This document shows, one piece after another, positions 9,011 to 18,644 of a stretch of DNA of 64,000 nucleotides. The notes under the pieces were generated by a model. It was given only the letters and a program-made list of their open reading frames with translations. It was not told where the DNA came from and did not search any database. The first letter of the stretch is position 1. Every line of letters starts with the position of its first letter. Source of the DNA: Methanosarcinaceae archaeon (GTDB lineage: Archaea; Halobacteriota; Methanosarcinia; Methanosarcinales; Methanosarcinaceae); NCBI GenBank assembly GCA_030611265.1, contig JAUWQD010000001.1, forward strand, positions 62,001 through 126,000, in the 5' to 3' direction. Both the position numbers and the translations under genes were made by a program.

Positions 9011-9659
9011 CTGTAATCTGCCCCTTTTTATCAACTGTATCCGATTCACTCTCAACCATCTGTTTCAACTTCTCCTGCCTCTCAAATAATCCAATTCCTT
9101 CAAGTATTGCACGAATCTCCCCTCTACCGCTGTCCCTCACAGCAACAGGTCCGAGTCCAAGTTCACTGCGCACGGCATCAAGATTATTTTTAAACTCGTG
9201 CCAGCGCCTGTCAAAATCATCTTCCATCTGTCCTACATAGAGATCAGGTATCTTGCTTACCCCAAGTTCTGCAAACGTGTCCCCGTATTCAAGCAGGACT
9301 TTAAGTCTGTCGAGTCCTATTCCTTTATTGATCGCCATTTGCCTCAACACCTGTACAACCTGCGTAGGGCTGTTGTTACGAGGACATCGAAGGTGGCATG
9401 TATAACAATAAAAACAGTTCCAGATAGTTTCATCTTCGATGACACTCATGTCGTTTTCCATCACACGTTTAATCATCGTGCGTGGATTGTAATCAGTGAA
9501 CCGGGCAGCAGGACAGGATGAGGTGCATGCCCCGCACTGCAAACAGCGATCAATTCCAATCGTATCGGATGTCCTAAGGCTTTTTTTAACGGTCTCTGCG
9601 AGTGTATCACATATTGGTGTGTCGTATTCACTGAGTGTCTCTGATATCACGTAGGTCAT
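8997..9659 (-). CDS. hdrC: Heterodisulfide-reductase-like subunit C (2x[4Fe-4S])
   Basis: A 220-residue HdrC-type ferredoxin-like subunit passing electrons between HdrA and HdrB. Two classical cluster motifs are present: C39-x2-C42-x2-C45-x3-C49-P and C82-x2-C85-x2-C88-x3-C92-P. The C-terminal part (about residues 110-220) is charged and longer than in minimal HdrC. The ATG overlaps the hdrA stop by four bases (ATGA), with GGAGGATAT just upstream inside hdrA, so translation is coupled. Confidence 0.9.
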   Translation of the reverse strand: MTYVISETLSEYDTPICDTLAETVKKSLRTSDTIGIDRCLQCGACTSSCPAARFTDYNPRTMIKRVMENDMSVIEDETIWNCFYCYTCHLRCPRNNSPTQVVQVLRQMAINKGIGLDRLKVLLEYGDTFAELGVSKIPDLYVGQMEDDFDRRWHEFKNNLDAVRSELGLGPVAVRDSGRGEIRAILEGIGLFERQEKLKQMVESESDTVDKKGQITDEAN

Positions 9660-11980
9660 TCTATATCCTCCATTTGTGCAAGGGATATAAATGTTTCAGC
9701 CAATCCTCTGTAATGTGGTATGTAAGCCTTTTTGAAATGAAGTCGTGCGCCTTTTTTGCCAAGTTCGCCCTTGAGCTGTTCGAAATTCTCAAGTGCAAGC
9801 GGGTAGATGAATGAACCGACTGGATTGTCTGTGGGTTCTTCGACCAGCAGCACTGCCTGACTTCCACGTTTAAACGCGTGTTCGATCATGGCTTTGGTGA
9901 TAATTGTGGTTGTGGGCACTTGTACGATCTTAACATTTGCAGGATATTCTGCCACACTGTTACCAATGTTGTCGGCAGTGGCATAAGGGATCTCGCGGCT
10001 TAAAAATGCGAGCACATCTCCTTTTTCGATGACTCCATCGATCTCAGCCATAATTTGCTCTTCTTTGTAGCCGGCGATACTTATCGCACCTTTGCTGCAT
10101 AATTTTGTGCAGTATCCACATCCATTGCACACAAGTGGATTTATATCGACATTGCCAATCTTGTCTTTTGAGATCGCCTCAAATGGACATTTGAGGCACT
10201 CGTCGCAATTGTTGCATAAAGAGCGCTCAATCTGTGCGATCTGTGGGTCACGTCTGATAACTTTATCCGAGATGAACGCGCTTGTACGTGCCGCCGCAAG
10301 TCCTGACTGTGCAATCGTATCCGTAACATCCTTTGGGGATTGTGCAGTTCCGCAAACGAAAATGCCATCTCTTGATGTATCGACAGGTTTTAGTTTTGAG
10401 TGCTTTTCCTTAACAAATCCATCTTCGCTGAGTGTTATATTTAATATATTGGCAACCTGCTTTGTGCCGGATGATGCTTCCATTGCGGATGATAGCACAA
10501 CCATGTCGGCAGGTATTTCTTTTAATTCCTGGGTGAGAGTGTCTTCGATTTTAACAACAAGGTTGTGATTTGCTTTTTGTACCACTTCAGCCGGACGCCC
10601 GCGCACAAAAGAGATACCCATATCCTGTACTGCACGGTAATAGTTCTCATACAATCCAAAGGCGCGGATGTCGATATAGCATATTGTCACATTGGCATCA
10701 GGATATTTTTTTGCGATAAGGCTTGCGTGTTTGAGTGCTGCCATGCAGCAGTAGCGTGAGCAATACTTATTTCCGCTTTTGCCCTCGTCTCTTGAGCCCA
10801 CACACTGTATCATGACAATGTTGTGTGGCATTGAATTGTCAGATGGGCGTGCGAATTTTCCAAGTGTTGGACCGTTGACCCCGAGTATTCGTGCAAGTTC
10901 CATCTGGGTGACAACATTTTCAAAAATACCGTATCCATATTGTGGTTTCCTGGAGGCGTCATATTCATCGAATCCGGTTGCCACGACAATAGCACCAACA
11001 TCAAGTTCGATCATCTCGTCCTTTTGTTCAAAGTCAATAGCATCTACTTTGCAGACATCCCGGCACTTGCCACATTCTCCGCCTGTAAGTTCGATACAAT
11101 GATCGGGATCGATGGAATATACCTGTGGTACGGATTGGGCAAAGCGCATGGATATTGCCTTTTTGTCCTTTACACCGCAGTTATAGTCATTTTCCACATA
11201 CGTAGGACACACTTTGCTACACCTGCCGCATGCCATACAATTGTCTTTCACGTACCGTGGTTTTTTTCGTATTGTGACCTTGAAATCACCTGCACTGCCA
11301 TTTACGTTTTCAACTTCCGAGTATGTGAGGAGTGTGATGTTTGGGTGCGAGCCGACCTCGTTCATAAGAGGACTCAATGAACACATGGAGCATTCTTCAG
11401 CAAGTTTTTCAGGAGAAAACATCTTTCCGATTTTTGCAGCATTGCCACCAATTGTTACTTCTTTCTCGATGAGATAAGTGTGAATGCCGTTGTTCGCAAG
11501 GTTAAGTGCAGAATTTATTCCTGCAATTCCACCACCTATGACCATTGCATTTGGATTGATCGGAATTTGTATCGGTATTAGTGGGAGAGCAGTCTGTATG
11601 CGCTTGATCTTGCCATTTAGAAGTGATATTGCTTTGTTTGTTGTTGCAAGGTTATTCGGGTGTACCCAAGAGCATTGTTCACGAAGATTTGCGATCTCAA
11701 GCATTGATGCATTCAGTTGTGCGTCCTCTACGCATTTCTTGAACAGTTTTTCGTGTTTTGCCGGCGTACAGGCACCGATGATGACTTTATCGAGTGAATG
11801 TTTGTATATGCTTGTTTTTATTAGGTCTTGTCCGACATTTGAACATAGATACTCACAATCAAAAGTAGAGATGTTATCCGATCGAATTTCCTGTTTCACT
11901 GATCTGATGTCGATAATATCTGATATGTTCCCGCCGCAGTGGCAGATAAATACGCCAACATGATCATTTGAATGGTTCAT
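9656..11980 (-). CDS. hdrA: HdrA-like flavoprotein fused to a cysteine-free MvhD-like domain
   Basis: A 774-residue HdrA: N-terminal VFICHCGGN segment, FAD-binding GGGIAG near residue 149, a CSMC cluster segment after it, ferredoxin motifs around residues 248-258 and 295-310, and further clusters near 589-598 and 618-628. In methanogens HdrA holds the electron-bifurcating FAD. Residues about 655-774 resemble MvhD/FlpD (AFL..., YPANVKIVQVP, AFKRGSQAVLLVEE) but contain no cysteine, so the [2Fe-2S] centre of MvhD must be absent. I prefer the ATG at 11980 to the GTG at 12028: a TATATA element lies 25-27 bases upstream, fitting a leaderless message. First gene of the operon with hdrC and hdrB. Confidence 0.85.
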   Translation of the reverse strand: MNHSNDHVGVFICHCGGNISDIIDIRSVKQEIRSDNISTFDCEYLCSNVGQDLIKTSIYKHSLDKVIIGACTPAKHEKLFKKCVEDAQLNASMLEIANLREQCSWVHPNNLATTNKAISLLNGKIKRIQTALPLIPIQIPINPNAMVIGGGIAGINSALNLANNGIHTYLIEKEVTIGGNAAKIGKMFSPEKLAEECSMCSLSPLMNEVGSHPNITLLTYSEVENVNGSAGDFKVTIRKKPRYVKDNCMACGRCSKVCPTYVENDYNCGVKDKKAISMRFAQSVPQVYSIDPDHCIELTGGECGKCRDVCKVDAIDFEQKDEMIELDVGAIVVATGFDEYDASRKPQYGYGIFENVVTQMELARILGVNGPTLGKFARPSDNSMPHNIVMIQCVGSRDEGKSGNKYCSRYCCMAALKHASLIAKKYPDANVTICYIDIRAFGLYENYYRAVQDMGISFVRGRPAEVVQKANHNLVVKIEDTLTQELKEIPADMVVLSSAMEASSGTKQVANILNITLSEDGFVKEKHSKLKPVDTSRDGIFVCGTAQSPKDVTDTIAQSGLAAARTSAFISDKVIRRDPQIAQIERSLCNNCDECLKCPFEAISKDKIGNVDINPLVCNGCGYCTKLCSKGAISIAGYKEEQIMAEIDGVIEKGDVLAFLSREIPYATADNIGNSVAEYPANVKIVQVPTTTIITKAMIEHAFKRGSQAVLLVEEPTDNPVGSFIYPLALENFEQLKGELGKKGARLHFKKAYIPHYRGLAETFISLAQMEDIE

Positions 11981-11994
11981 GTCTGCGTATTTGG

Positions 11995-12013
11995 ATGTAT
12001 TTGGTATATAATA
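11995..12013 (-). promoter_or_regulatory. TATA-box promoter of the hdrACB operon
   Basis: On the minus strand the sequence AATATTATATACC is centred about 26 bases before the ATG at 11980, the normal distance from an archaeal TATA box to the transcription start. This makes transcription start at or next to the ATG likely and argues against the upstream GTG. Confidence 0.45.
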
Positions 12014-12163
12014 TTGACCTATAAACACAAATAACTATCCGGTATGAGAAATATTACCATGCAATATATCCGTTTCAGGATAGTAGTTCTAAAAGATTTG
12101 TAATACTGGTTTGAAATGAAAATAATATGGTATGAGTGAATTGTGGTGACATTCGATTTAAAT

Positions 12164-12538
12164 TTAGACAAAACTCTTTAGTCGCTGTATGTTTTCAAGA
12201 ATTGTTTTGTTCTCTGTCATTATCTCATCTTCAATGGTTTTTATGACATTTTCAAGTGGTACGACGAGTTTATAGAGTTTGATCGGGCGCCCTTTCCCTT
12301 CGCTCTTCTTCTCTTCCCGGATGTCCACCCAATTATATTTATTCAGATGCCGCATGGCAATGCTCACTTCAGGCTGCCTCAGTCCCGATGCCATCTCGAT
12401 ATCACGAGATGTGATCTCATCTACATTCGATAAGCAAGCAAGTGTTAGGGCAACAGGTCTGGTTAAATTCAGTTTTCGAAACAACTCAACCATTTCAAAT
12501 TCACTATCCCCCATCATTGTAACTTGTTCATATATCAT
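12164..12538 (-). CDS. Winged-helix transcriptional regulator
   Basis: A 124-residue ArsR/TrmB-like DNA-binding protein. After an N-terminal helix comes a helix-turn-helix with ITSRDIEMASGLRQPEVSIAMRHL (shown in two parts: recognition helix RQPEVSIAMRHL) and a basic wing EEKKSEGKGRPIKLY, then a coiled C-terminal helix suited to dimerisation. No metal-binding cysteine cluster. It lies immediately upstream of, and parallel to, the hdrACB operon, and may control it; this is inference from position. Confidence 0.75.
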   Translation of the reverse strand: MIYEQVTMMGDSEFEMVELFRKLNLTRPVALTLACLSNVDEITSRDIEMASGLRQPEVSIAMRHLNKYNWVDIREEKKSEGKGRPIKLYKLVVPLENVIKTIEDEIMTENKTILENIQRLKSFV

Positions 12539-12703
12539 ATAATCACCAAATAACTCCCATAATTCCTGAAATATATTAATTATCTATTAACATATAAGAT
12601 TTATGGGTTGCATATTATAAATACGGTGTATATATATCTACTGCAAAAATGAAGTTTAATCAATATTTTACGGTATTGGTATAAAAAGTAATATAATAAA
12701 TGT

Positions 12704-12780
12704 TGGTGGGCCCGCTGCGATTCGAACGCAGGACCTCCCGGTTATCAGCCGGGTGCTCCACCTGTCTAAGCTACGGGCCC
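12704..12780 (-). tRNA. tRNA-Ile (GAT anticodon)
   Basis: Minus-strand cloverleaf: acceptor GGGCCCG pairs with CGGGCCC, anticodon stem CCCGG/CCGGG encloses CTGATAA with anticodon GAT, and the T arm contains GTTCGAATC. Discriminator A is followed by an encoded CCA (12704-12706). No intron. Confidence 0.95.
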
Positions 12781-12931
12781 GTTAGGGATTTGTGTGTGAT
12801 GAACATCCATCACGCGACAGTCCAAATACGCATACAGGTACTTTAATATTGCGCTTAGGGTGTGAAATAAACACAAAAATTGTTACTTATAGTGATTGTT
12901 AGACGACCTCTATATACTATAAAAAACCAAG

Positions 12932-13005
12932 AGCCCCCGGAGGGATTCGAACCCTCGACCTGCTGATTACGAATCAGCCGCTATACCGGGCTAAGCCACA
13001 GAGGC
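12932..13005 (-). tRNA. tRNA-Thr (CGT anticodon)
   Basis: Minus-strand cloverleaf of 74 nt. Acceptor GCCTCTG pairs with CGGGGGC including two G-U pairs; anticodon stem GCTGA/TCAGC encloses TTCGTAA, giving anticodon CGT; T arm GAGGG-TTCGAAT-CCCTC. Discriminator is T, as usual for archaeal tRNA-Thr, and CCA is not encoded. No intron. Confidence 0.92.
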
Positions 13006-13070
13006 ACTTGGTGTTCCTAATAACAATATAATGATTTAACGATTTCGCTCACCCTCGCCAAAATGCCAGT

Positions 13071-14075
13071 TCAAGCGACCCTGACCTCAATACACACATT
13101 ATACTGGTGTGGGGCATACGACCTGACCGTCCGTTTCCCCATAACCTCGATCTGTCTGCCAACACGCTTTGCTGCAGCCTCAATAAGACCGATGGAACCA
13201 TCGAAAAGATTATCCTCATGCGTTATTCCATAATAGTGTATCATGCCGCCGGTTTTTATCAATTTGACCGCCGAATCCAGAAAATCATACGCATTGTGTG
13301 GCAGGTTCATGATAACATGGTCGGCAATACCTGCAAACCTTTGCGCTTCCGCTTCCACATTTGCATCCCCTTCAACAACCTCAACATTATCCACAGAATT
13401 CAAAACAACATTCCTTCGCAAAAACTCAACTGCAGCCGGATTCTTGTCAATCGCAACAACCTTTTTTGGACTGGCTTTCTTTGCGATCAGAATACTATAA
13501 GGACCAACACCTGCAAACATATCCACAACAACATCGTCAGGCTTGATCCATGACAATATCCGCTCGCGCTCAGTAGACAGGCGCGGAGTGAAATATGCTT
13601 TTGCAAGATCAACAATGTATCTGCATCCGTATTCCTTATGGATCGTTTCGGTCTTGTTCACTCCTGCAACCAATACAAATTCCCGAACCCTAAATTCTCC
13701 CACAACAGGCGATGTTGCACCGAGCACAGTATTAACATGAGGATGAAATTTTAGCAAAGCCTCACCGATCCGGTCGGCATCCGGATCATCCGCCTCGATT
13801 AGCGCAATATCTCCAATCACCTCATAATGCGGCATAAAACCCAACAGGTCTTCAAGTGTTGGTGCCTTTTCATGTTCTTCGAACTCATGTTCAAGAAACT
13901 CCACATCAACGAGATTCCCTTTCTCAGCATCATTCGGTTCCCTTACAATCGGAATGAACAAATGATCTGCATCAGATGTGATCTTTTTGGAACTATCAAG
14001 CAATTCCATCTCGATAAGAGCACGACGATTTGGTTCGCCATATCGCTTTGGCACTTTTACACAATTTATCCCCAC
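13071..14075 (-). CDS. trm5: tRNA (guanine37-N1)-methyltransferase Trm5
   Basis: A 334-residue archaeal Trm5, which methylates G37 next to the anticodon using S-adenosylmethionine and prevents frameshifting. It shows the N-terminal INCVKVPK segment, GCRYIVDLAKAYFTPRLSTER, the SAM site VVDMFAGVGPYSI, the motif NLPHNAYDFLD and a C-terminal ESYAP-like RSYAPHQYNVC. I place the start at the GTG at 14075 because GAGGTGA stands five bases before it and archaeal homologues begin at this point; the upstream ATG would overlap the LysE gene by 26 bp. Two tRNA genes lie just downstream. Confidence 0.9.
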   Translation of the reverse strand: MGINCVKVPKRYGEPNRRALIEMELLDSSKKITSDADHLFIPIVREPNDAEKGNLVDVEFLEHEFEEHEKAPTLEDLLGFMPHYEVIGDIALIEADDPDADRIGEALLKFHPHVNTVLGATSPVVGEFRVREFVLVAGVNKTETIHKEYGCRYIVDLAKAYFTPRLSTERERILSWIKPDDVVVDMFAGVGPYSILIAKKASPKKVVAIDKNPAAVEFLRRNVVLNSVDNVEVVEGDANVEAEAQRFAGIADHVIMNLPHNAYDFLDSAVKLIKTGGMIHYYGITHEDNLFDGSIGLIEAAAKRVGRQIEVMGKRTVRSYAPHQYNVCIEVRVA

Positions 14076-14085
14076 ATCACTCACC

Positions 14086-14697
14086 TCAACCAATGGCAAA
14101 CCATGCGCCAAAAACTATCAGGAACACGCCACATGACACCAATATTCTCTCATAGGTCTTTGAAGACATTAAGCTTTTTCCGCGGCTAAACGATGCCGAA
14201 ACCAAACTGTACCATCCAAGGTCAGCCATCCAATGTCCGATAACAAAAAATCCCGCTGCCAGAAGACTTATCTCAAGCCCGCGCATGACAAGTGCACTAC
14301 CAGCAGCAAGCCACCAAATCCAGAAATAAGGGTTCGATGCGGATGTGAGTATGCCTGCTACAATGGGACTGGATACGATCGCACCATTTGAATGCAAAGC
14401 ACCCGATGCATCGCTCGCACCTCTAATTGTTATTGCTCCAAATACAATGAGGACAAAACCCCCAACAACCGATATAGCGGATATCGCTTCACTTCCGATA
14501 AATGAAGTCAAACCAAGTACGATCAATATCGCGATAACCAATTCAAGCAGAGCGTGACCAAAAACCACTTCAGGACCTGCAATCCATCCTTTCTTAAGCG
14601 ATGAATCGATTGTTGCGAACAACATCGGACCGGGCATGAGTGCACCTGAAAGACCAACAGCAAATCCAACAAGGAGCATATCAAATATCTCGAACAT
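14086..14697 (-). CDS. LysE/RhtB-family exporter
   Basis: A 203-residue membrane protein with about six hydrophobic helices and the family signature G-(A)LMPGPMLFATIDSSL near residue 20. LysE-type proteins export amino acids or small solutes by proton antiport; the substrate cannot be read from the sequence. It sits directly upstream of trm5 with 10 bp between them, probably co-transcribed. Confidence 0.8.
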   Translation of the reverse strand: MFEIFDMLLVGFAVGLSGALMPGPMLFATIDSSLKKGWIAGPEVVFGHALLELVIAILIVLGLTSFIGSEAISAISVVGGFVLIVFGAITIRGASDASGALHSNGAIVSSPIVAGILTSASNPYFWIWWLAAGSALVMRGLEISLLAAGFFVIGHWMADLGWYSLVSASFSRGKSLMSSKTYERILVSCGVFLIVFGAWFAIG

Positions 14698-14747
14698 GGT
14701 TGATACAAAAAACCGGTTATTGGTTAAAAAGGTAATTGGTTAAATAG

Positions 14748-14792
14748 GCTTTGTGTATAAAGTCAATTATTCCATGACTTTATACACAAAGC
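14748..14792. repeat. Perfect 18-bp hairpin, left flank of HEPN-gene island
   Basis: GCTTTGTGTATAAAGTCA (14748-14765) and its exact reverse complement (14775-14792) enclose a 9-bp loop. A 17-bp part of the left arm, starting one base earlier (GGCTTTGTGTATAAAGT, 14747-14763), recurs inverted at 17117-17133, on the other side of the AT-rich gene at 14986-16860. It looks like mobile-element end sequence. Confidence 0.8.
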
Positions 14793-14985
14793 TCTACACA
14801 CGGGATTAGGGTGAGGGTTGGTTATCACCTCAGGATTCAAAGCAAGAAATCGTTTTATTTATGTATATGAAGACCCTGTACTATTTAGTACAGGGATAGT
14901 TATTGAATGTTAAAAGTAAACAGAAAATATAAATTTCATGATTAAGAAAATAGAATAATGTCAAATTGGAGTGAAGTTGATTTAA

Positions 14986-16860
14986 ATGAAAGTTGCAAAT
15001 GTAACAATGAAAGACTATATTTCAAAAAGATTTACTTCTAAAAGCAATTTTGTTGCATTTATTAAGGACAATTCAGGAATAAAATTATCAAATAATAAAT
15101 CATATGATTCATTATTTTCTGAAATAGAGAAAAATATAGGTGAAGATAAATTTCTTTCAATTTTAGGTATTAAGAGTACAGAAGAGGCTGAAATTCGTAC
15201 TATTTTAGCAGATGCGTTTTATAAAGCCCTCATTGAAACTACGTGGTCACATCAATTATCTCCGCTTTATGAAAAGCTAATAGGAGATAAACTGATAATA
15301 AAACGCAATGTTGAAAAGAGAGAACCTGCATATAAATTGGCCTTCAGTGTTGATGAAAGCGATTTCATCAAAGCATGGATAGATCTTTACAAAGAGGGTG
15401 TTCTTCCAGGTTTCATTCACTATAAAGATATTACTATCGGACCACTCGGATGGAAGAAGTCTCTTGAAGAAAGAGAAACGTTTGGAATAACATCTGGTTT
15501 ATTTTCAGGAGCAGTCAATATCATATTCGATAAATTCGATGATAAATCAAGAAACTGCATATTAAATGCTTTATTGGGCACCATAGAACAAATTGGAGAA
15601 GATCCTAGTAGTTTCGAAGTTCCACAAGAAGAGGGAAATAAAGCATTGGAATATCTTAGACAAATTCATTCTGAAAAAGATGAGACTATATTTTTAGAAA
15701 AATGTCTCCAATTGTTTCATATATATCTTAATGACGAAAATTTTTCATTTATCCTCAATCAACTCATAGCAAATGGAGAAATAAAACCAAAAGTGCAAGG
15801 ATTATATGAAAATTATCCATATACTTTTTCTGATTGGATTATAACGCCTTATGGAATTTTTAAACAACTTCCTTATTCAAAGAGAGAACCATCCAAGGCA
15901 CTTTCCGATATTCTTAAAAAAGAATTTAACGCAGAAGATTTGGAGTTTGAATTAAAAAATTATCATGGAGATTATTCTCAAAATATTCTAGCTTACTGTA
16001 TAAAAGAGAATCCAGAAAAAATATTAAATCAATTATTTGGAATGCCACAGTTACGAAATCTCGCAAAAAAAATGGACATTATTGCTGTGAAAACAATTAA
16101 AAATAAGGATGAATTAATAAAATTAATACTTTTAAAGATGGCTTTTCGTATACCTCCAAAAATTGTAGGAATATCAGATTATAAAAGATTTTTAGATGAA
16201 AATTTTGATAATCTTGAAAATAATCAATCTGTTAAAGAAATTATGAGGGAGGTTTATATCGAAACTGAGGGTATACTTCGTGAATTATCATACTTTTATA
16301 TCTGCTTGTATGGTAAAAAGTCAACAGGTATCAATCCTGAAGTGCTAGATGAATTAATCAAAGAACTCAATATATCTGACAAGCCATTTCAACGTCTTAC
16401 ATTTGGCGAACATATAAAACTAATAAGGGAAATTAACAAGAATATCGAAAATGATGAACTGTTGGAAAAGAGATTTTTAACCGCTTTTAATAGGAATTAT
16501 GCTGTTCCAAAAAGTCAGATTAAAATTTTGGATAAAATATCACCATTTAGAAAGCCCTTTATTCATCCTGAACCGAATAAGGAAATCCCCACTGTTGAAG
16601 AATGTCTTCAGATCATTTCTCAACTTCAAAAATTTTCAGAAATTATTGACAAAGAAAGTATATATCCTGTTAATATTCAAATTAAACGTGAAGTTACAAA
16701 TGAATATGGTATATCATACTACGAAGTATCAGATGATAAAGGCGCTGAATGGTGGATTTATAAGCATAGAGTCTGGTTAGACTTTAATAAATCATATTAT
16801 ATGTATTCAAAGACGAATTTAGTGGCTGTCAATCCAATTATTATTGAAAAAATATTTTAA
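14986..16860 (+). CDS. Unknown AT-rich protein with C-terminal HEPN-like motif
   Basis: A 624-residue soluble protein; I do not recognise its family. It is largely helical. Residues about 425-530 form a run of predicted helices ending in F521-R-K-P-F-I-H527-P, which fits the R-x4-H catalytic motif of HEPN ribonucleases found in toxins and defence systems. The N-terminal half has no motif I can name; the last 60 residues look like a small beta-rich extension. The gene is strongly AT-rich, stands alone between inverted copies of a 17-bp element, and has no partner gene, so a horizontally acquired defence or toxin-like function is plausible but unproven. Confidence 0.5.
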   Translation: MKVANVTMKDYISKRFTSKSNFVAFIKDNSGIKLSNNKSYDSLFSEIEKNIGEDKFLSILGIKSTEEAEIRTILADAFYKALIETTWSHQLSPLYEKLIGDKLIIKRNVEKREPAYKLAFSVDESDFIKAWIDLYKEGVLPGFIHYKDITIGPLGWKKSLEERETFGITSGLFSGAVNIIFDKFDDKSRNCILNALLGTIEQIGEDPSSFEVPQEEGNKALEYLRQIHSEKDETIFLEKCLQLFHIYLNDENFSFILNQLIANGEIKPKVQGLYENYPYTFSDWIITPYGIFKQLPYSKREPSKALSDILKKEFNAEDLEFELKNYHGDYSQNILAYCIKENPEKILNQLFGMPQLRNLAKKMDIIAVKTIKNKDELIKLILLKMAFRIPPKIVGISDYKRFLDENFDNLENNQSVKEIMREVYIETEGILRELSYFYICLYGKKSTGINPEVLDELIKELNISDKPFQRLTFGEHIKLIREINKNIENDELLEKRFLTAFNRNYAVPKSQIKILDKISPFRKPFIHPEPNKEIPTVEECLQIISQLQKFSEIIDKESIYPVNIQIKREVTNEYGISYYEVSDDKGAEWWIYKHRVWLDFNKSYYMYSKTNLVAVNPIIIEKIF

Positions 16861-16995
16861 TTTCGCGTTTCATAGCGAGATAAATAATTAAGATAATTAT
16901 TAACACTTTCTACGTCCTATAATTGCGCCAGAATCGAATCACAGGAAGTTTACAATCCAATTGAAAATATAAAATTGTGAGCATCAGCCATGATG

Positions 16996-17016
16996 CCCTG
17001 CTTTTGCAAAGCGGGG
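16996..17016. terminator. Hairpin downstream of HEPN-like gene
   Basis: CCCTGCTTT-TGC-AAAGCGGGG can fold into a nine-pair stem with one T-G pair and a three-base loop. It lies about 135 bp after the stop of the AT-rich gene. There is no T-run, so it may be a remnant of a mobile element rather than a terminator. The rest of the 386-bp gap holds an AAAATCG/CGATTTT inverted pair near 17060-17085. Confidence 0.35.
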
Positions 17017-17116
17017 TCATTGACGAACTATAATTGCATATCTTAATGGCTTTGTTTTAAAAATCGTAATATATCCCGATTTTATAAACAGATTCCTGAC
17101 TTTTTACACAGGATGT

Positions 17117-17133
17117 ACTTTATACACAAAGCC
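17117..17133. repeat. Inverted copy of the 17-bp element, right flank of island
   Basis: ACTTTATACACAAAGCC is the exact reverse complement of GGCTTTGTGTATAAAGT at 14747-14763. A looser copy, GACTTTTTACACA, lies just before it at about 17097-17110. Both sides also carry a nearby GGTTAAATA-type sequence. The pair delimits a 2.4-kb segment holding only the AT-rich gene. Confidence 0.75.
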
Positions 17134-17246
17134 GGTTAAATACTAACCCAAAAAACGAAAGAGGGAATTGCGCATTAAAATTTTGACGCCGTTCCCAAAT
17201 CTATCTTCAAATAGTGTAAAACTTAAAATTGATCTTACACTTACAC

Positions 17247-18260
17247 TCACAGAATGATCTCAATATCGAGTTCTTCTGCCAGTTCCTTATACCTGTTCCT
17301 GATAGTGACTTCCGTAACACCGGCAACATCTGCGACCTCGCGCTGTGTCCTGCGTTCACCGCAGAGAATTGATGCGATATATATTGCAGCAGCCGCAACA
17401 CCTGTTGGTCCGCGTCCGCTTGTAAGTTCCTTTTCAGAAGCCTGTCGCAGGATCTCAACACTCTTTGACTGTACCTCGCCTTTGAGAGTAAGTCCTGAAC
17501 AGAACCTTGGCACATAGTCGATCGGAGATGTAGGCATGAGTTTAAGGGACAATTCTCTTGAGATAAATCGATATGTCCTGCCAATCTCTTTCCTGCTGAC
17601 CCTTGAAACCTCTCCAATCTCGTCAAGTGTTCTTGGAACACTGCACTGGCGGCATGCCGCATACAACGCTGCAGCCGCAACTCCTTCGATGCTTCGCCCA
17701 CGGATAAGGTTCTTGTCAACGGCTTTTCGATAAACGACAGCCGCGGTCTCACGCACGGTTCTTGGAAGACCAAGTGCAGATGCCATACGATCGAGTTCTG
17801 AAAGCGCAAAAGCAAGGTTTCGCTCTGTCGCATTACTGACTCGAATCCTACGTTGCCATTTTCTCAAACGATACAACTGCGCACGGTTCTTTGATGATAT
17901 TGACTTACCGTATGAATCACGGTTTCGCCAGTCGATCATTGTAGAAAGACCTTTATCGTGAATAGTATACGTCATTGGTGCGCCCACACGGGAACGCTTC
18001 ATGCGCTGATCGTGGTCAAACGCACGCCATTCCGGTCCCTGGTCAACAAACTCCGCATCAACAACAAGACCGCAATCAGCACAAACAAGTTCGGCACGTT
18101 CATAATCATGTTCAAGATTACGACTTCCACATTCCGGACATTCGACCTTTGCTTTTACTTCATCTTCACTTTTTTCGTGCTCTTTACGTGCCTTGATCAT
18201 TGCACGTACTTTCTCTCGTTCAGAAGTTTCTGAATATCGTACTCTTTCGACTTCAACCAT
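17247..18260 (-). CDS. tfb: Transcription initiation factor TFB
   Basis: A 337-residue archaeal TFIIB homologue that bridges TBP-bound promoter and RNA polymerase. It has an N-terminal zinc ribbon (CPECGS...CADCG, residues about 40-60), the B-finger region with [11 protein letters not shown], and two cyclin-fold repeats (each with the GRS/GRGP...GVAAAA.Y pattern) ending in a recognition helix [14 protein letters not shown] 30-residue charged N-terminal extension precedes the ribbon. It follows gar1, a common archaeal gene pair. Confidence 0.95.
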   Translation of the reverse strand: MVEVERVRYSETSEREKVRAMIKARKEHEKSEDEVKAKVECPECGSRNLEHDYERAELVCADCGLVVDAEFVDQGPEWRAFDHDQRMKRSRVGAPMTYTIHDKGLSTMIDWRNRDSYGKSISSKNRAQLYRLRKWQRRIRVSNATERNLAFALSELDRMASALGLPRTVRETAAVVYRKAVDKNLIRGRSIEGVAAAALYAACRQCSVPRTLDEIGEVSRVSRKEIGRTYRFISRELSLKLMPTSPIDYVPRFCSGLTLKGEVQSKSVEILRQASEKELTSGRGPTGVAAAAIYIASILCGERRTQREVADVAGVTEVTIRNRYKELAEELDIEIIL

Positions 18261-18362
18261 TTTGGCATCACCTTGAATTTATAAATATAATGTTTATCAG
18301 GCCATAGTTTAAATATATAATCACAAATAATCACAATAAATGAATCTCGTCATTGACTCGTA

Positions 18363-18644
18363 TCATAAAACATAAACACGGTCATTTGCGTGAATATGTT
18401 GTTTCGAATCCACGCCCTTTGACAGTTTAACATAAATATATGGATGTTCCACAGGTCCAATAATACCACTAACTTTCCCGATTTGCTTAACCGATTTGTT
18501 CAAAACAGCCGAATTAAGTTTAGGTACTTTACTGGCATGTACTTTATTGGCAGATTTCCCAGACTCGGACGATTCCAGTCTCTCGTCCCGGATAATCAAA
18601 CCCCGAGGTGTCAATACATGTAAAACAGTTCCAAGTCGTTTCAT
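18363..18644 (-). CDS. gar1: H/ACA RNP protein Gar1
   Basis: A 93-residue Gar1 homologue, a beta-barrel subunit of the H/ACA ribonucleoprotein that makes pseudouridine in rRNA. The recognisable core is IGKVSGIIGPVEHPYIYVKL near residues 56-75. A lysine/serine-rich loop (about 23-45) is somewhat longer than in many archaea. It is immediately upstream of tfb on the same strand. Confidence 0.85.
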   Translation of the reverse strand: MKRLGTVLHVLTPRGLIIRDERLESSESGKSANKVHASKVPKLNSAVLNKSVKQIGKVSGIIGPVEHPYIYVKLSKGVDSKQHIHANDRVYVL

